A model generated the notes under the pieces. The model saw only the letters and a list, made by a program, of their open reading frames with translations. It did no database searches and had not been told where the DNA came from. A stretch of DNA of 64,000 nt from Lotus japonicus (Eukaryota > Streptophyta > Magnoliopsida > Fabales > Fabaceae). The position numbers and the translations under genes were made by a program. This document shows, piece by piece, positions 47,732 through 59,861 of the stretch (the first letter of the stretch is position 1; every line of letters begins with the position of its first letter). The stretch covers positions 35,949,780 to 36,013,779 of the forward strand of contig NC_080041.1 of NCBI RefSeq assembly GCF_012489685.1, read 5' to 3'.

Positions 47732-48902
47732 GGTTTAAATACTCTAGAGGCCCCTGAAATTGTATGCCGTATGAAAATAAGTCCCTGAATTTTTTTTTTC
47801 CGATTCCGGGTCCCTGAAATTGTTTTTTTAATCTAAATAGGTCCCTACGCGTGTTTTAAGCTGAGGTGGCTCTATTTTTGCCTACTCATAGTTTCCACGT
47901 GGCCTTTATTAATATTTTTAATTACACATGGATTAATTAATGAAAAATAAACATTTTAACACTAAAATTGACTCCCTAATTCTAATTACCTTTTATCCCT
48001 TCCCTTCTCCCCTCCCTACCTGCTCCTAAGTTACCATTGATGTTCCATCTTCTGCTACAATGGTTCTCCCGCCGACTACCGCCACGACCCTCTTATCCCC
48101 CACCCCCACCCTCATTTCCTTTCCGCCCTTCCCCCCCTCATTGTGACAGCCCCAAAATCAGCCACCTCTGTTTTTCTTGATCTGAACTAGAAATGTTGCA
48201 GCAAAAACACAGTGACAACCACAAAATCAGCCACCTTAGGTTATATTTCCACTAAAAACGCAGCAAGAGGGAACAAGAACAATAGACCCTCTGTCAAAGT
48301 CTGGTTCCTAGATCTGTAAATGGGAGAGCGAGATGAGATCGGAACTTTATGAATATGGGTACAACGTGATAGATCTAGAGATGGAACTGATAATTTCTCC
48401 ATCAAAGTTCACATCTTTGAACCGACAGAAGCATATCAACAGTGATGAGGCGCGATTTGGTGGTTCCGGCGCGCGACGCGGTGGCCTTGGCTGAAGATCG
48501 TGGTGGCGGTGTGACCCTGAGCACGATGGCAAGGAGTGGATGCACAGCTTCGTTCTTCCCTCTCTTCTCACCTCCGTTCTTTCTCCCCTTTCTATCTTAG
48601 GTTTAGGTTTGATCTGATTTCATCTGTTACGGATTAGGGATAAAAGGTAATTAGAATTAGGGAGTCAATTTAAGTGTTAAAATGTTTATTTTTCATTAAT
48701 TAATCCATGTGTAATTAAAAATATTAATAAAGGCCACGTGGAAACAATGAGTAGGCAAAATTAGAGCCACCTCAGCTTAAAACACGTGTAGGGACCTATT
48801 TAGATTAAAAAAAATTCCAGGGACCCGAAATCGGTAAAAAAAAATTCAGAGACTTATTTTCGTACGCGGTACAATTTCAGGGACCTCCAGAGTATTTAAG
48901 CC
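47732..48902. mobile_element. Long-TIR Mutator-like element with GC-rich core
   Basis: Inverted arms of about 270 bp (47732-48003 and 48640-48902) are nearly identical by eye. The 9-bp duplication TTAAATAAT is perfect (47723-47731 and 48903-48911). The interior (about 48004-48640) is much richer in C and G than its surroundings and reads like captured exon sequence: CCGCCGACTACCGCCACGAC on plus and a 74-codon minus frame (48347-48571). No transposase. Confidence 0.85.
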
Positions 48903-49011
48903 TTAAATAATTCATCATTTTAATGTATAAGAGATGATTGATGTATAAGCTTATACAATACAATGTGAGCACCAAACACTGAATAAGTCCATAATGTATT
49001 ATATAACCTTA

Positions 49012-49936
49012 GGGCCCGTTTGGTACGCTGTATAGTATAAGACCTGATAGTATAAGACCTTATTGTATTATGCCTGATAAAATTTTAATACTATACAACA
49101 TTTGGTTATACACTGTATAATTTAGTGACAACAATGGTGGTGTTGTAGTGGTGGTAGTGGAAGGTGATGATGGTGGCAGTGGTGGTGGATGCTGGGGGCA
49201 GCGGCGGTAGTGGCGGTGACAGTGATGGTGGATGGTGGTGTTGGTGGCGGTGATGGTGGAGGTTGGGGGCGGCGACAGTGATGGTATGAAGGTATCAAAG
49301 ATGGTAGCAGTGGTGGAGCATGGTGGTGGCGGCGACGACAGTGGTGGCGGCGGCAACAGTGGTGGCAGTAGTGGCGGCGGTGATGGTGGAGGGTGGTGGT
49401 GGTGGTGGTTATAGAGGTGGTGGCAGTGGCGATAACGATGACTAGAGCGTGGTGGTGGTGGCGGCGGCGTTGGTGGTGGTGGTGGTGGTGCCGATAGTGA
49501 TTGAGGCGGTGGTGGTGGAGGGTGTTGTGGTGGTGGTGGTGGTGGTGACGGTGGTGGTGGTGGTGGAGGTGGTTGTGGTGGCAGCGACAGTAGTGGTGGT
49601 GGTGGTGATGCCGACGACGGTGGTGGTTTCGCCGGCGACGGTGGTGGCGGCAGTGACGGTGGTGGTGGTGGTGGTGGTAGTGGTGGAGGCGGTGGTGGTG
49701 GAGGGTGATTGTGGTGGCGGTTGATTAAATATATTGAAGTAGTTTATACATTGCACTCTTATCATGGCTTATCCATCATCTATAGGGTGGATTAAATAAT
49801 TCATCATTTTGATGTATAAGAGGAGATTGATGTATAAGCTTATACAATACAATGTAAGCACCAAACAATGGATAAGCCCATAATGTATTGTATAAGCTTA
49901 TATTATCATGCCTAATACGGTGTACCAAATGAGCCC
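49012..49936. mobile_element. Harbinger-like element, copy 2
   Basis: The left end is GGGCCCGTTTGGTACGCTGT and the right end is GTGTACCAAATGAGCCC. The 3-bp duplication TTA is on both sides (49009-49011 and 49937-49939), as in PIF/Harbinger/Tourist. It has inserted into copy 1 of its own family. The interior is mostly a GGT-rich tract. Confidence 0.75.
49130..49712 (+). repeat. (GGT)n-rich tract
   Basis: Nearly 600 bases of imperfect GGT with GGC, GAT and AGT interruptions. All three plus frames and the minus frames stay open for long runs of Val, Gly or Thr/Pro, an effect of composition, not of coding. Confidence 0.9.
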
Positions 49937-49978
49937 TTATACTATCATGTCTAATACGGCGCACCAAACGAGCCCTAA

Positions 49979-50352
49979 AAGTGATTATTATGAGACTTTT
50001 ACCTGCAGAACCAGACACGATTGGTTCTGCTTAGTTGTGTATTCTCCCCTTCTTGTAGTTGAAAACTATATAAATTTCTCCTAAATCTTCACAAATCTCA
50101 ATGTGAGGTTGCATCCAAGTCAAGATGCAATTATGTGAATACACGGTTGTTGCTTATTAAGGAAGAAAGCAATTTCCAGCTATACAATCACAGTTTCTCC
50201 GCTATCATGATGCAATAGTATTGATCATCGAGGTTGGGCATTAATGTCACATGAACTATTACCCTTTTTTGCATTTAAGCAAGGCATCCTATGGCATGAA
50301 CTATTCAGTGTATCCTTCGAAGATACTAGTGATCACAATCAATATATTAACA
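49979..50352. other. Unassigned stretch
   Basis: About 370 bases without a recognisable gene. A small inverted repeat (GCAGAACCAGACACGATTGG with GGTTCTGC) lies at 50004-50029. Confidence 0.4.
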
Positions 50353-50380
50353 CTAGTTTTTAACCCGTGCCTTGCACGGG
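50353..50380 (-). other. Helitron 3' terminus: hairpin plus CTAG
   Basis: On the minus strand a 7-bp hairpin (CCCGTGC, loop AAG, GCACGGG) is followed after TTAAAAA by CTAG and then a host T. Spacing and end fit the Helitron 3' rule. The element would extend to higher coordinates. Confidence 0.65.
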
Positions 50381-51659
50381 GAATTAATATCTTTTTTATT
50401 TATTCTATATAGGTATTTGGTTTATTTTTCGTTTTTTGCACATTTGTGATGTAGGTTTTTTTTTTGCAAAGTAATGTGTTTAAGGGTCGAAAGCACATTT
50501 AAATTGACGTATGCGCGAAGATTTACAAACATAAAACGATTTATTGAATATTTTAGTAACATGGTCAATATACGAAAAACAAATGTCAAAATGTTTGAAA
50601 GTTACCACCGAGGTCAATTTACCAAAAAAAACACATTGTCAACGTGGGTAAAGACATAAAAGTGAAAGTTTAGCACATAGGCTCTTTATTTGTAAACAAT
50701 CTTGAGGAAATGCTACTAATTCTTTGAAAACTTGATATTTTTGAACATTTCTGCATCGTTACTTCCAACAACTTCTGTTATGGATCCTTCGTTTGAACGA
50801 CGTTTAATAGGTGTGTTGGAGTCTTCAAGTATAGGTGGAGGTGTGTTTCGTTTAACACTTTTAGTGATTGTTTGCAAAATAAACATATTTTAAAATAGTG
50901 ATGACCAATGTCTAAAACAAACCTATTTGACAATAGTGATGACCAATACCTCAAACAGAGATTTTATATTTGAATCGGAAATATCAAAATTCATTATGTA
51001 GATATAAATAACCATTATTTAGCAATAAGAGTTTATAATTTTACCTTTGTTTTGAATTTTGAAATTATTTGTTGGTCCTTGCAAATTTTCAAGACGTTAA
51101 ATGCTGGATTAAACCACCTTCCGCATATATCCTTCCCTTCAACCTTGAAAAGAAATTTCTTGTGCACTAAATCTACAATTTCTTGTGGGGGGTGTTCCAT
51201 GCTCCCGGTCTACATAAATTAAAATGAAAAAATTAATATATTATGAATTAAGTGAGCAATAAAAATGTACCTTTTTTTGACATGACTATGTTTACCTTTT
51301 CCATTTTTTCCAATATCTCGTTGCCTTTTTTGTTCATCAGATAACAACCTTCGCGATAAAAAACGGTAAACGTTGCAGATCCAGTATCATCAGCAACATT
51401 AAGCAACAATTTGTACCTGATGTAAACATTAATAATTAAATAAATTGAATATTTTACAAATTAATTTATTTATCGAATTTGTAGATTACCTAATGGTAGG
51501 AGTGGCATGCTTGTTACATTTTCACAATAATATTGTGCTCCGTCAGAGTATGCTGTTGAGTTACATTCACAGTCATGGTAATACCAATCATTTGTGCTCT
51601 CAATTTTCTTAATCGTGGCATATATAATGAATATTGTACGCTGTAGAAATGAATTAAAT

Positions 51660-52480
51660 GCAAAAAAAAAAAATTGTAGTTACAACTGATTGTTAGATTA
51701 ACAGTGATAATAACATATGTAAATGTAATACTTTTAAATGTAAATACTCAGTAACATGTTTTTTTAAATGGGAAATGATTGTACTTGATTTTGTTGTTAT
51801 TTTTTTAGATAGTAATTTATTTATAGAAAAAGTAATTAAATTTGTATAGTGTAAAATTTATTTTTCTAAAAGGAGGGATTATAGTGTCTATTGTTTTTAT
51901 AACTGAATATAAAACACACTATTTAAGATCCATTAAATACGTTTATATAAGAGTTTTTATATTTATTAAATGATAATTAATATACTCGTTAAAAGACCTT
52001 TAAGTAGCTGAGTTTTTTTTATTTTCTTTTTTAAATACGGTATTTACTTTTAAATATTTTTTTTAAATTGATTAAAATTTAAGTTTTTTTAAAAAAAAAT
52101 TAAATAAGTGTTCCAGCATTTTTTTTTTTTAAGAATTGAATATAGTAGCTGTTGTTTTAACTGTTGACTATGAATTAATCTTTTTTAAAAATGTTCAAAC
52201 TGTGTATCAAAATCTTTTTTTTCCTATTATAACGTTATGAATTTAAAGCAATTAAATTCAATGAAAGAGTATAAGAGTTTATGGTCTAATTAATTGATAT
52301 TTTATCCCATTATTCATGTGTTGTTAATTTCCCATAATAGGTGATTATTAAATTAGTTTAATAAGTATTTAAGTTTGTAGTTAGTGTTTAAAAATCTCTA
52401 ACCCCATGGATTTTGTATTGAAAACGCATTTCTGTTTATTGTAATCCTTAACATTATATGTTTATTTACTAAGAGAGTGT
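51660..52480. other. AT-rich intron or insertion in gene B
   Basis: Over 800 bases of poly-T/A-rich sequence lie between two RPA segments. No gene was recognised. Confidence 0.4.
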
Positions 52481-52484
52481 GACT

Positions 52485-52784
52485 ATCGCTAATGCCCCGC
52501 CCAGTCCTCCTTCTCCTTCGGGTCCTTATTTCAAGCGAGCAAAGAAGGCTTGGCGTCTTGCTCAGTTTGCAGGCATGTCTTTCCCTGGTAGTGATGAAGA
52601 TGCTATTCAAGGGTTGGCCGAAGTTATTAAAGAAAATTTTCCTTTCATGAAGTAGGGTGGTTGTTCTCTTTTCTTTTGGGTTGTTGTGTTTGTTCCTTGG
52701 GTGGTTTGGTGTTTTTTCCCTTCCTTGTAGTTTGTTCTCCTTTTCGTTTATTAATGATTAACTCTCTTTTGCTCTAAAAAAAAA
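52485..52784 (+). mobile_element. 5'-truncated poly(A) retroinsertion
   Basis: An open plus frame ends SDEDAIQGLAEVIKENFPFM plus Lys and a TAG at 52654. It is followed by a T/G-rich 3' UTR and 9 A (52776-52784). The layout is that of a LINE or processed copy inserted by target-primed reverse transcription. No matching target duplication was found by eye. Parent unknown. Confidence 0.5.
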
Positions 52785-54181
52785 CGTTGAATGAAAATCA
52801 ATGTCTGTTTTTTTTTTGAATAAAAAAATGTCTAATAAATTAAATTAAAAGTGATGAGAACATACCGATCTGCAAGAAACCAAATTTTTAATATTTGTAC
52901 TTGGGAAAAGCGTCAGGAACTCATCTTTTTTCAGTAACGTTTAATCTTTCAATCACAATGTTCATTACTTGAGTCTGAACTGCGTCACACTCAAATAATC
53001 TTCTAAAAAACAAAAATTATGTTGTTATTTGTCATCTAAATTTGTTCAAAGTAATATGAAATCCACAGTACATACATACCTTTCTCTGTAGGACACTGCT
53101 TGTGGAATGTCAGGATTGAACATTACTTTAGTGCAGTTTAACCGAGCAGTCAGTTTATATTCCCCTGGAAAAAAAATTAGCGATCGATTGCAAGTTTAAG
53201 TTTGAACATGTTGATTTATTATATGGAAGTTTATGTTTGTTTGTTGCTCAAAATTATTAAATGTACCTTGATGAATTGTTACAACTCCAACAATATGATA
53301 ATAACAACATGTTTGTTGTCTTTTGAATTTAGAAGTGCATCCAATTCGTCGACAAATTAGCCGTATAAAAAACATTTAATTTTTTTGCTGGAAAAAAATT
53401 AAATAAAAGTTGTTAACTTTCTGCCGTAGGAATTTAGAGAAATTAATAATACTAATTTGTTATTGATAAAAGCAAATTTATCCTTGAGATTCAATTTCAA
53501 TGTCTCTACTCTGCGTATGGACTCCGTTCCGCTCAAATCCGTTGTAATTTCCGACGTGCGTTACTTCGCCCATAACTTTTGTTTGAATGGAAATGTCAAT
53601 ACATGGAAGTGTTGATGTATTTGAAGTTATTTAAATGAAGGTATTTACATACCAACTAAGAACCGCTCGTCAAATTTAGAATTTAGAATTTCATGCACGT
53701 TGTCAAATAACAGATCACGCTCAGGAAACATATCTTTATATTATGGAATCATCCTTGTTCTACTTTGCAAGTGTATCTTATAGATATGCCTAGATGCACT
53801 AAGACCTCGGAAATTATGTCATACCTTAGAAATATTCAAAACGGTATGCCAAACCTTCGGTGATTCTGTTGGCAAAACGTTCATTAAGGTTATGCCTACA
53901 CTCTGCATGGATTGTTTGACCCTAGAAATGGAGGAGTTTCATATGAATTTATGTCTGTGAATTAAATTAAAATACAATTACATATTTAATAATAGCGAAA
54001 TTGTTTCTGGTTTACATACATTTCGATCCATCAACAATATATTATAGAACGAACCGTTCTGTCCTTCCTCATCTTCTTCCTCTTCTTCTTCAGCAAACCA
54101 CGCCCTTATTACTCGAACGACAATAGTCCAATCATGTGTTAAAGGAGTTAGTTGGTCAAGTAGGTTATAGTTCGGATTCAT

Positions 54182-54686
54182 GATGCAAGGAAATTTTGGA
54201 GATGAAAACTAACGTCTGTTGATTTTGGCATGAACTTATGTATCAAAGGAGATGTATACTAAAGTATATATATAGGCTCATTGCTCTTCTGTGATTCCTA
54301 ATTGATTTTGTTTTGATTTATTATTATTTATTTTTTTGTTGAAGCTCGAATTTTTATTAGTATAAGTTGAATTTTTTTAACAAATTAATGCGTTATTCAA
54401 TTTTTTACTTGATTCCGAATTTTTCATTTATGTATGTAGATTTTATTTACTTTATTAATGCACATAATTTTGTATAATTAATTTTTATAATCAAGTAATT
54501 GTAATTAAGGAATTATTACTAAATTGTTGCTTATTTTTTAAAAATAAATCGATGTAATTAATGTACTTAATTGTGATGGATGAATTTTAAAATTAAATCA
54601 ATGTTATTAATTTTGTTTTTTTTAATTCTAATTCAAAAGTATTTTAATTCGATATAAGTTGTTCACGGTCTAAAACTAACTTATAT
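54182..54686. other. Spacer between RPA-like genes
   Basis: AT-rich, presumably 3' flank of gene A and promoter of gene B. TATATATATAGG near 54265 on plus is the only TATA-like run near the gene B start. Confidence 0.4.
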
Positions 54687-56864
54687 TTAAAAAGTGAAAA
54701 CCAATACCTCCGTCGGGGATTTCAAATCTGTAACAGAAATATCAGAACCGCTGGCCTCCTTCATGGAAAAATAAAGTTATGTAGAAATTTGGTTAGTTTA
54801 CTTTTATGTATATATGTATAACTATAACTTTCAAGTCAAATGTTTAGGGCGTGAGTTGTACTACTTACATTGTGAATGAACTTCATAATAATGTCTGCAT
54901 CCTTGCAAAAAAATTTAACCGTGTATGTAGACTCAAACCTACCTCCAAAATCCTCCTTAGCCTCGACCTTGAAGAGGAATTGCTGATGCATTATGTCACG
55001 AATCTCTTGGGGAATACTCAATTTATCACCCCCCTACAATCAATCCATAATAATTACATTTATGATTACATAGAAATTGAATGTTGTGTTATACACTTTT
55101 TCCTTTATCATATTGTAAATATTAAAATACCTTAACAACATTTGCCTCGACATCTTTAGCTGATTTTTGAATAATGGCAAAACCTTCAAAATTAAAATCA
55201 TGAATTCTGCAGATTCAGTGTCATCGGTCACAGAAACACAAAGTTTGTACCTATGAAGTTTAAATGGAGAAAATGTGTATGATGAATAACTATTCAACGT
55301 TAGCCACGTTTTATATTGTAATTACAAATGTACTGAGTTAAATATAGTATAACCTGGGGGTAGAATTTGCAACATGTTTATTGCAATTTTCACAGGACCA
55401 AAACCTGCCTTCGTTGTGCTTAACAGATTTGTTGCACTTGCAAGCTTTGTAGCTCCAATCATCAGGGTTGACAATCTCTTCAATACTTCCAAGGACAATG
55501 AATATAGTACGCTGGTAATACTTTGAAATTAGATTTCAAAGTCGTTATAAATAAAATTTAAAAATCATTTGTCGAAAGGGAGGTGACTTACTGTTTTACA
55601 GTCGACCAAACCACTGATAGTTGTCCTTGGATACAGCTTTAAGAACTCATCTTCCGCTGACGGGCGACTCAGATCTGTTATTTGGCTTAACGTCTGGTTC
55701 GACGTTTCATTGTTCTCGGCAAGACTAATAACATACCAATATCTTTGACTTTCGAACATAATATATGGTTAATAACCATATAGAAGATGTCATCATAAAC
55801 AAAGGAAAAATACCTTTTTCGCAGACAAACAGCATCGGGATGATTCGGGTTGAACAGTAGTTTGCTGCAATTGAATTTCTCCTGAAAATAATGTTTACCA
55901 CAAATGTGTCAGATATCATGTACGGAAAACAAAATATGAAATAAACAAAAAACATGACGCTGTAATCAAATTAACCTTGAAATGTCCTGAGTTTGGCAAG
56001 TAAGAGCACAACAACAACATTGGAAATATTTCCAGCTTGCAGGAAAGCATTCAATTCTTCAACATATTCACCAAACAAAACACATATTGTGTGAGGGCTG
56101 AAATTGTAAATGAAAAATAAATTGAGAAAATAAAATATGTGTATCCATAATACATTTAAAAAAAGCATTGAAAACAAACCCTCCAGATATAATTTCAATT
56201 TGTATCATTTTTGTAGGCACTCCATTTCGTGAGAACTCAACTTCTGTACCTATGGCTGTAAGCGAGCCAATGACATCTGAAAAAAAAATTATATTTGTTA
56301 GAATAATAAAAACCATAATTTGTCGTAAACTGATGAAAGAATCACATAAAATACTTACCAACCAAAATTTGTTGATCAAATGAAGGGCTTAATATCTCTT
56401 CAAAATCAGCAAATTTGAAGAGGTTTAGGGGGACCTTTTCAACGCTTACTGGAATGACTTTGGTCTCAAATTTGAAGGTTATTTTATCCTGATTCTTACA
56501 TGGCATGAAGTCACCAGTGTTGTTTCCTACCATAAAATCATGGATTGAGTACACCCCCCCCCCTTCGTTCATGATCTTGTCAAAACGATAGACATGTTGC
56601 TTTCTGACGAAAGCATGAATCTTGTCACCCTATGTGAATTGCAGGACGAACGTTAAATGGTAGTATATAAATTAGAGAATGAAATTTTTTTAAATTCAAT
56701 TAAATATTTGATAAGTTTTCTACCTTGCCATCAATTAGCAACATGTTGTAGGATAGAGGTAACCCAGACTTGTCTGCGAGTGGACCATGCCAACTTCGAA
56801 TGACTTGAACAATTAAGGTCCACTTTTCCTTAGAAGGATTGATTTGAGAGAAAAAAAAGTTCAT
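54687..56864 (-). pseudogene. RPA70-like gene A, frameshifted
   Basis: Exon 1 56724-56864 (MNFFFSQINPSKEKWTLIVQ, OB-fold start). Exon 2 56359-56629 (GDKIHAFVRKQ). Exon 3 56180-56276 (IGTEVEFSRNGVPTKMIQI). Exon 4 55976-56097 (FGEYVEELNAFLQ). Exon 5 from 55881 (KLLFNPNHPDAVCLRK). Exon 6 near 55595-55760 (EDEFLKLYPRTTI). Exon 7 near 55352-55512 (CKCN...CENC zinc ribbon). Exon 8 near 55133-55250. Exon 9 near 54868-55033 (FLFKVEAKEDF). The last exon stops at 54687. Junctions are GT-AG. Exon 5 has lost bases after its first codons and exon 8 shifts frame after TDDTESA, so a full protein is not possible. Exon 2 has a run of ten G. RPA-like copies of this build are common Helitron passengers. Confidence 0.8.
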
Positions 56865-56869
56865 AGTAT

Positions 56870-57190
56870 CAGGAATAGAAAAAACGCAAACTAAGTTAGG
56901 ATTTCAACTTATGATTTGGATGGATGAATGATATAGTTTGTTAGGTTAGTCTCTATTTATCATGTAGAGGTATAATAGGCAATGATCATTTCCTTCATGA
57001 ATATTGGTGGGAAATGGGTCTTGGAAATGGGTATTGGAAACCGGTCTTGGAAATTATTTCCTTACATAGAACTTGGCTACCGAATTTTAAAAGTTTTTAA
57101 ATATTTTTAACTTTTTTTTATAATTTTAAAATTTGAAATTATTTTACAACCAAGGAAAACGGGATTAAGGAAATTCATTATTTAATGCGT
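56870..57190. other. AT-rich flank with direct repeat, left copy
   Basis: 57065-57185 (CTTGGCTACCGAATTTTAAA ... ACCAAGGAAAACGGGATT) recurs in diverged form at 59862-59960, so the tandem array is bracketed by about 120-bp direct repeats. Confidence 0.7.
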
Positions 57191-59855
57191 AAATAATAAT
57201 TAAACGTTTTTTTAATTAAGTGTTTTATATATGTAAATAAATAATTAATTTCGAAAATGTTTTACTTAAATAAATATCCAATGCATTAAAATTTATTTAA
57301 TTATTTTAAATTTCCTTATTTAAAAAAAAATGAAAATAGCATTTATTCCATAAAACATTTAATGTCTTTTATGATTTTAAATAAGGAAATTAATATAATT
57401 AAGTGTTTTATATAAGGAAATAGAAGGAAATATATAATTAGTTTCGAAAATATTTTCCTTAGATAAATAGTCAATGCATTAAAATTTATTTAATTATTTT
57501 AAATTTCCTTATTTAAAAAAAACCGAAAATAGCATTTATTCCAAAAAGCATTTAATGTCTTTTATGATTTTAAATAAGGAAATTAAAATAATAAAGTGTT
57601 TTATATAAGGAAATAGAAGGAAATAAATAAATAATTTCGAAAATATTTTCCTTAAATAAATCGTCAATGCATTAAAATTTATTTAATTATTTTAAATTTC
57701 CTTATTTTAAAAAAACGAAAATAGCATTTATTCCATAAATCATTTAATGTTTTTTATGATTTTAAATAAGGAAATTAATATAATTAAGTAATTTATATAA
57801 GGAAATAGAAGGAAATAAATAACTAATTTCGAAAAAATTTCCTTAAATAAACAGTTGTTGCATTAAAATTTGTTGAATTATTTTAAATTTCCTAATTAAA
57901 AAAACGAAAATAGCATTTATTCCATAAATCATTTAATGTCTTTTATGATTTTAAATAAGGAAATTAATATAATTAAGTGTTTTATATAATAAATAAATAA
58001 TTTCGAAAATATTTTCCTTAAATAAATCGTCAATGCATTAAAATTTATTTAATTATTTTAAATTTCCTTATTTAAAAAAAACGAAAATAGCATTTATTTC
58101 ATAAATCATTTAATATTTTTTATTATTTTAAATAAGGAAATTAATATAATTAAGTGGTTTATATAAGGAAATAGAAGGAAATAGAAGGAAATAAATAATT
58201 AATTTCAAAAAAATATCCTTAAATAAATAGTTAATGCATTAAAATTTGTTGACTGATTTTAAATTTCCTTATTTTAAAAAAACGAAAATAACATTAAAAA
58301 ATTAATTTTAAAAATATTTTCCTTAAAAAAATAGTCAATGCATTTAAATTTATTTAATTATTTTAAATTTATTTATTTAAAAAGAAAAATAAAATAAAAT
58401 TTATACCATAAAACATTTAATGACTTTTATGATTTTAAATAAGGAAATTAATATAATTAAGTAGTTTATATAAGGAAATTGAAGAAAATAAATAATTAAT
58501 TTCGAAAATATTTTCCTTAAATAAATAGTCAATGCATTAAAATTTATTTAATTATTTTAAATTTCCTTGTTTAAAAAAAACGAAAATAACATTTATTCCA
58601 TAAAGCATTTAATGTCTTTTATGATTTTAAATAAGGAAATTAATATAATTAAGTGTTTTATATAAGGAAATCGAAAGAAATAAATAAAAAATTTTGAAAA
58701 TATTTTCCTTAAATAAATCGTCAATGCATTAAAATTTATTTAATTATTTAAATTTCCTTATTTTACAAAAACGAAAATAGCATTTATTCGATAAATCATT
58801 TAATGTTTTTTTATGATTTTAAATAAGGAAATTAATATAATTAAGTGGTTTATATAAGGAAATAGAAGGAAATAAATAATTAATTTCGAAAAAATTTCCT
58901 TAAATAAATAGTTAATGCATTAAAATTTGTTGAATTATTTTAAATTTCCTTATTTAAAAAAAACGAAAATAACATTTATTCCATAAAGCATTTAAAATCT
59001 TTTATGATTTTAAATAAGGAAATTAATATAATTAATTGTTTTATATAAGGAAATAGAAGGAAATAAATAAAAAAATTCGAATATATTTTCCTTAAATAAA
59101 TCATCAATGCATTAAAATTTATTTAGTTATTTTAAATTTCCTTATTTTAAAAAAATGAAAATAGCATTTATTGCATAAATCATTTAATGTTTTTTATGAT
59201 TTTAAATAAGGAAATTAATATAATTAAGTGGTTTATATAAGGAAATAAATAATTAATTTCGAAAATATTTTCCTTAAAAAAATAGTCAATGCATTTAAAT
59301 TTATTTAATTATTTTAAATTTCCTTATTTAAAAAGAAACAAAAATAACATTTATACCATAAAACATTTAATGTCTTTTATCATTTTAAATAAGGAAATTA
59401 ATATAATTAAGTGGTTTATATAAGGAAATTGAAGAAAATGAATAATTAATTTCGAAAATATTTTCCTTAAATAAATAGTCAATGCATTAAAATTTATTTA
59501 ATTATTTTAAATTTCCTTATTTAAAAAGAAACAAAAGTAACATTTATACCATAAAACATTTAATGTCTTTTATGATTTTAAATAAGGAAATTAATATAAT
59601 TAAGTGGTTTATAAAAGGAAATTGAAGAAAATAAATAATTAGTTTTGAAAATATTTTCCTTAAATAAATCGTCAATGCATTAAAATTTATTTACTTATTT
59701 TAAATTTCCTTATTTTAAAAAAAAGAAAATAGTATTTATTCCATAAATCATTTAATGTCTTTTATGATTTTAAATAAGGAAATTAATATAATTAAGTGGT
59801 TTATATAAGGAAATTGAAGGAAATCAATAATTAATTTCGAAAATAGTTTTTTTAA
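57190..59855. repeat. ~192-bp AT-rich tandem array, about 14 copies
   Basis: The marker ATAAGGAAAT recurs at 57381, 57574, 57766, 57955, 58132, 58439, 58631, 58823, 59014, 59206, 59389, 59582 and 59774, mostly 189-193 bp apart. One longer step (58132 to 58439) is a unit and a half. Each unit holds TTTAAATTTCCTTATTTAAA and, about 60 bases on, its inverse TTTAAATAAGGAAATTA, so every monomer can form a hairpin. No coding capacity. Confidence 0.95.
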
Positions 59856-59861
59856 ATAAAA

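Larger units (their letters stand above)
47600..49975. mobile_element. Harbinger-like element, copy 1, twice invaded
   Basis: Pieces at 47600-47731, 48903-49011 and 49940-49975 read through as one copy when the two insertions are removed. The right end is GCGCACCAAACGAGCCC. The left end is missing. The GATTAAATATATTGAAGTAG to ATAAGCTTATACAATACAAT part matches copy 2 closely. Confidence 0.65.
50716..54181 (-). pseudogene. RPA70-like gene B, disrupted
   Basis: RPA70 is the large single-stranded DNA-binding subunit. Exon 1 (54020-54181) starts MNPNYNLLDQLTPL and has an acidic run EEEEEEDEE. Later pieces follow the family order: FDERFLV (53650), HVGNYNGFERNGV (53540), CTKVMFNPDIPQ (53120), a CxC...CEN zinc ribbon remnant (51500-51640), KLLLNVADDTGSATF (51400) and FLFKVEGKD (51160). 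The tail ends at a stop at 50716. Stops after RFEYF near 53825 and in MIP-YKDMF near 53740, plus a poly(A)-tailed insertion at 52490-52784, show it is dead. Confidence 0.75.

Noticed and set aside
49442..49765. Long open frames of Val, Gly or Thr on both strands
   Set aside because: They come from the GGT-rich tract; no start context, no domain, and several frames are open at once.
49937..49978. TTA and TAA around 49009-49978 as ends of one single Harbinger element
   Set aside because: A perfect TTA duplication closer in (49009-49011 and 49937-49939) explains the double right terminus better, as one element inside another.
57190..59855. CRISPR-like regular repeats
   Set aside because: Monomers are adjacent 192-bp units without unique spacers, in a plant nuclear context.
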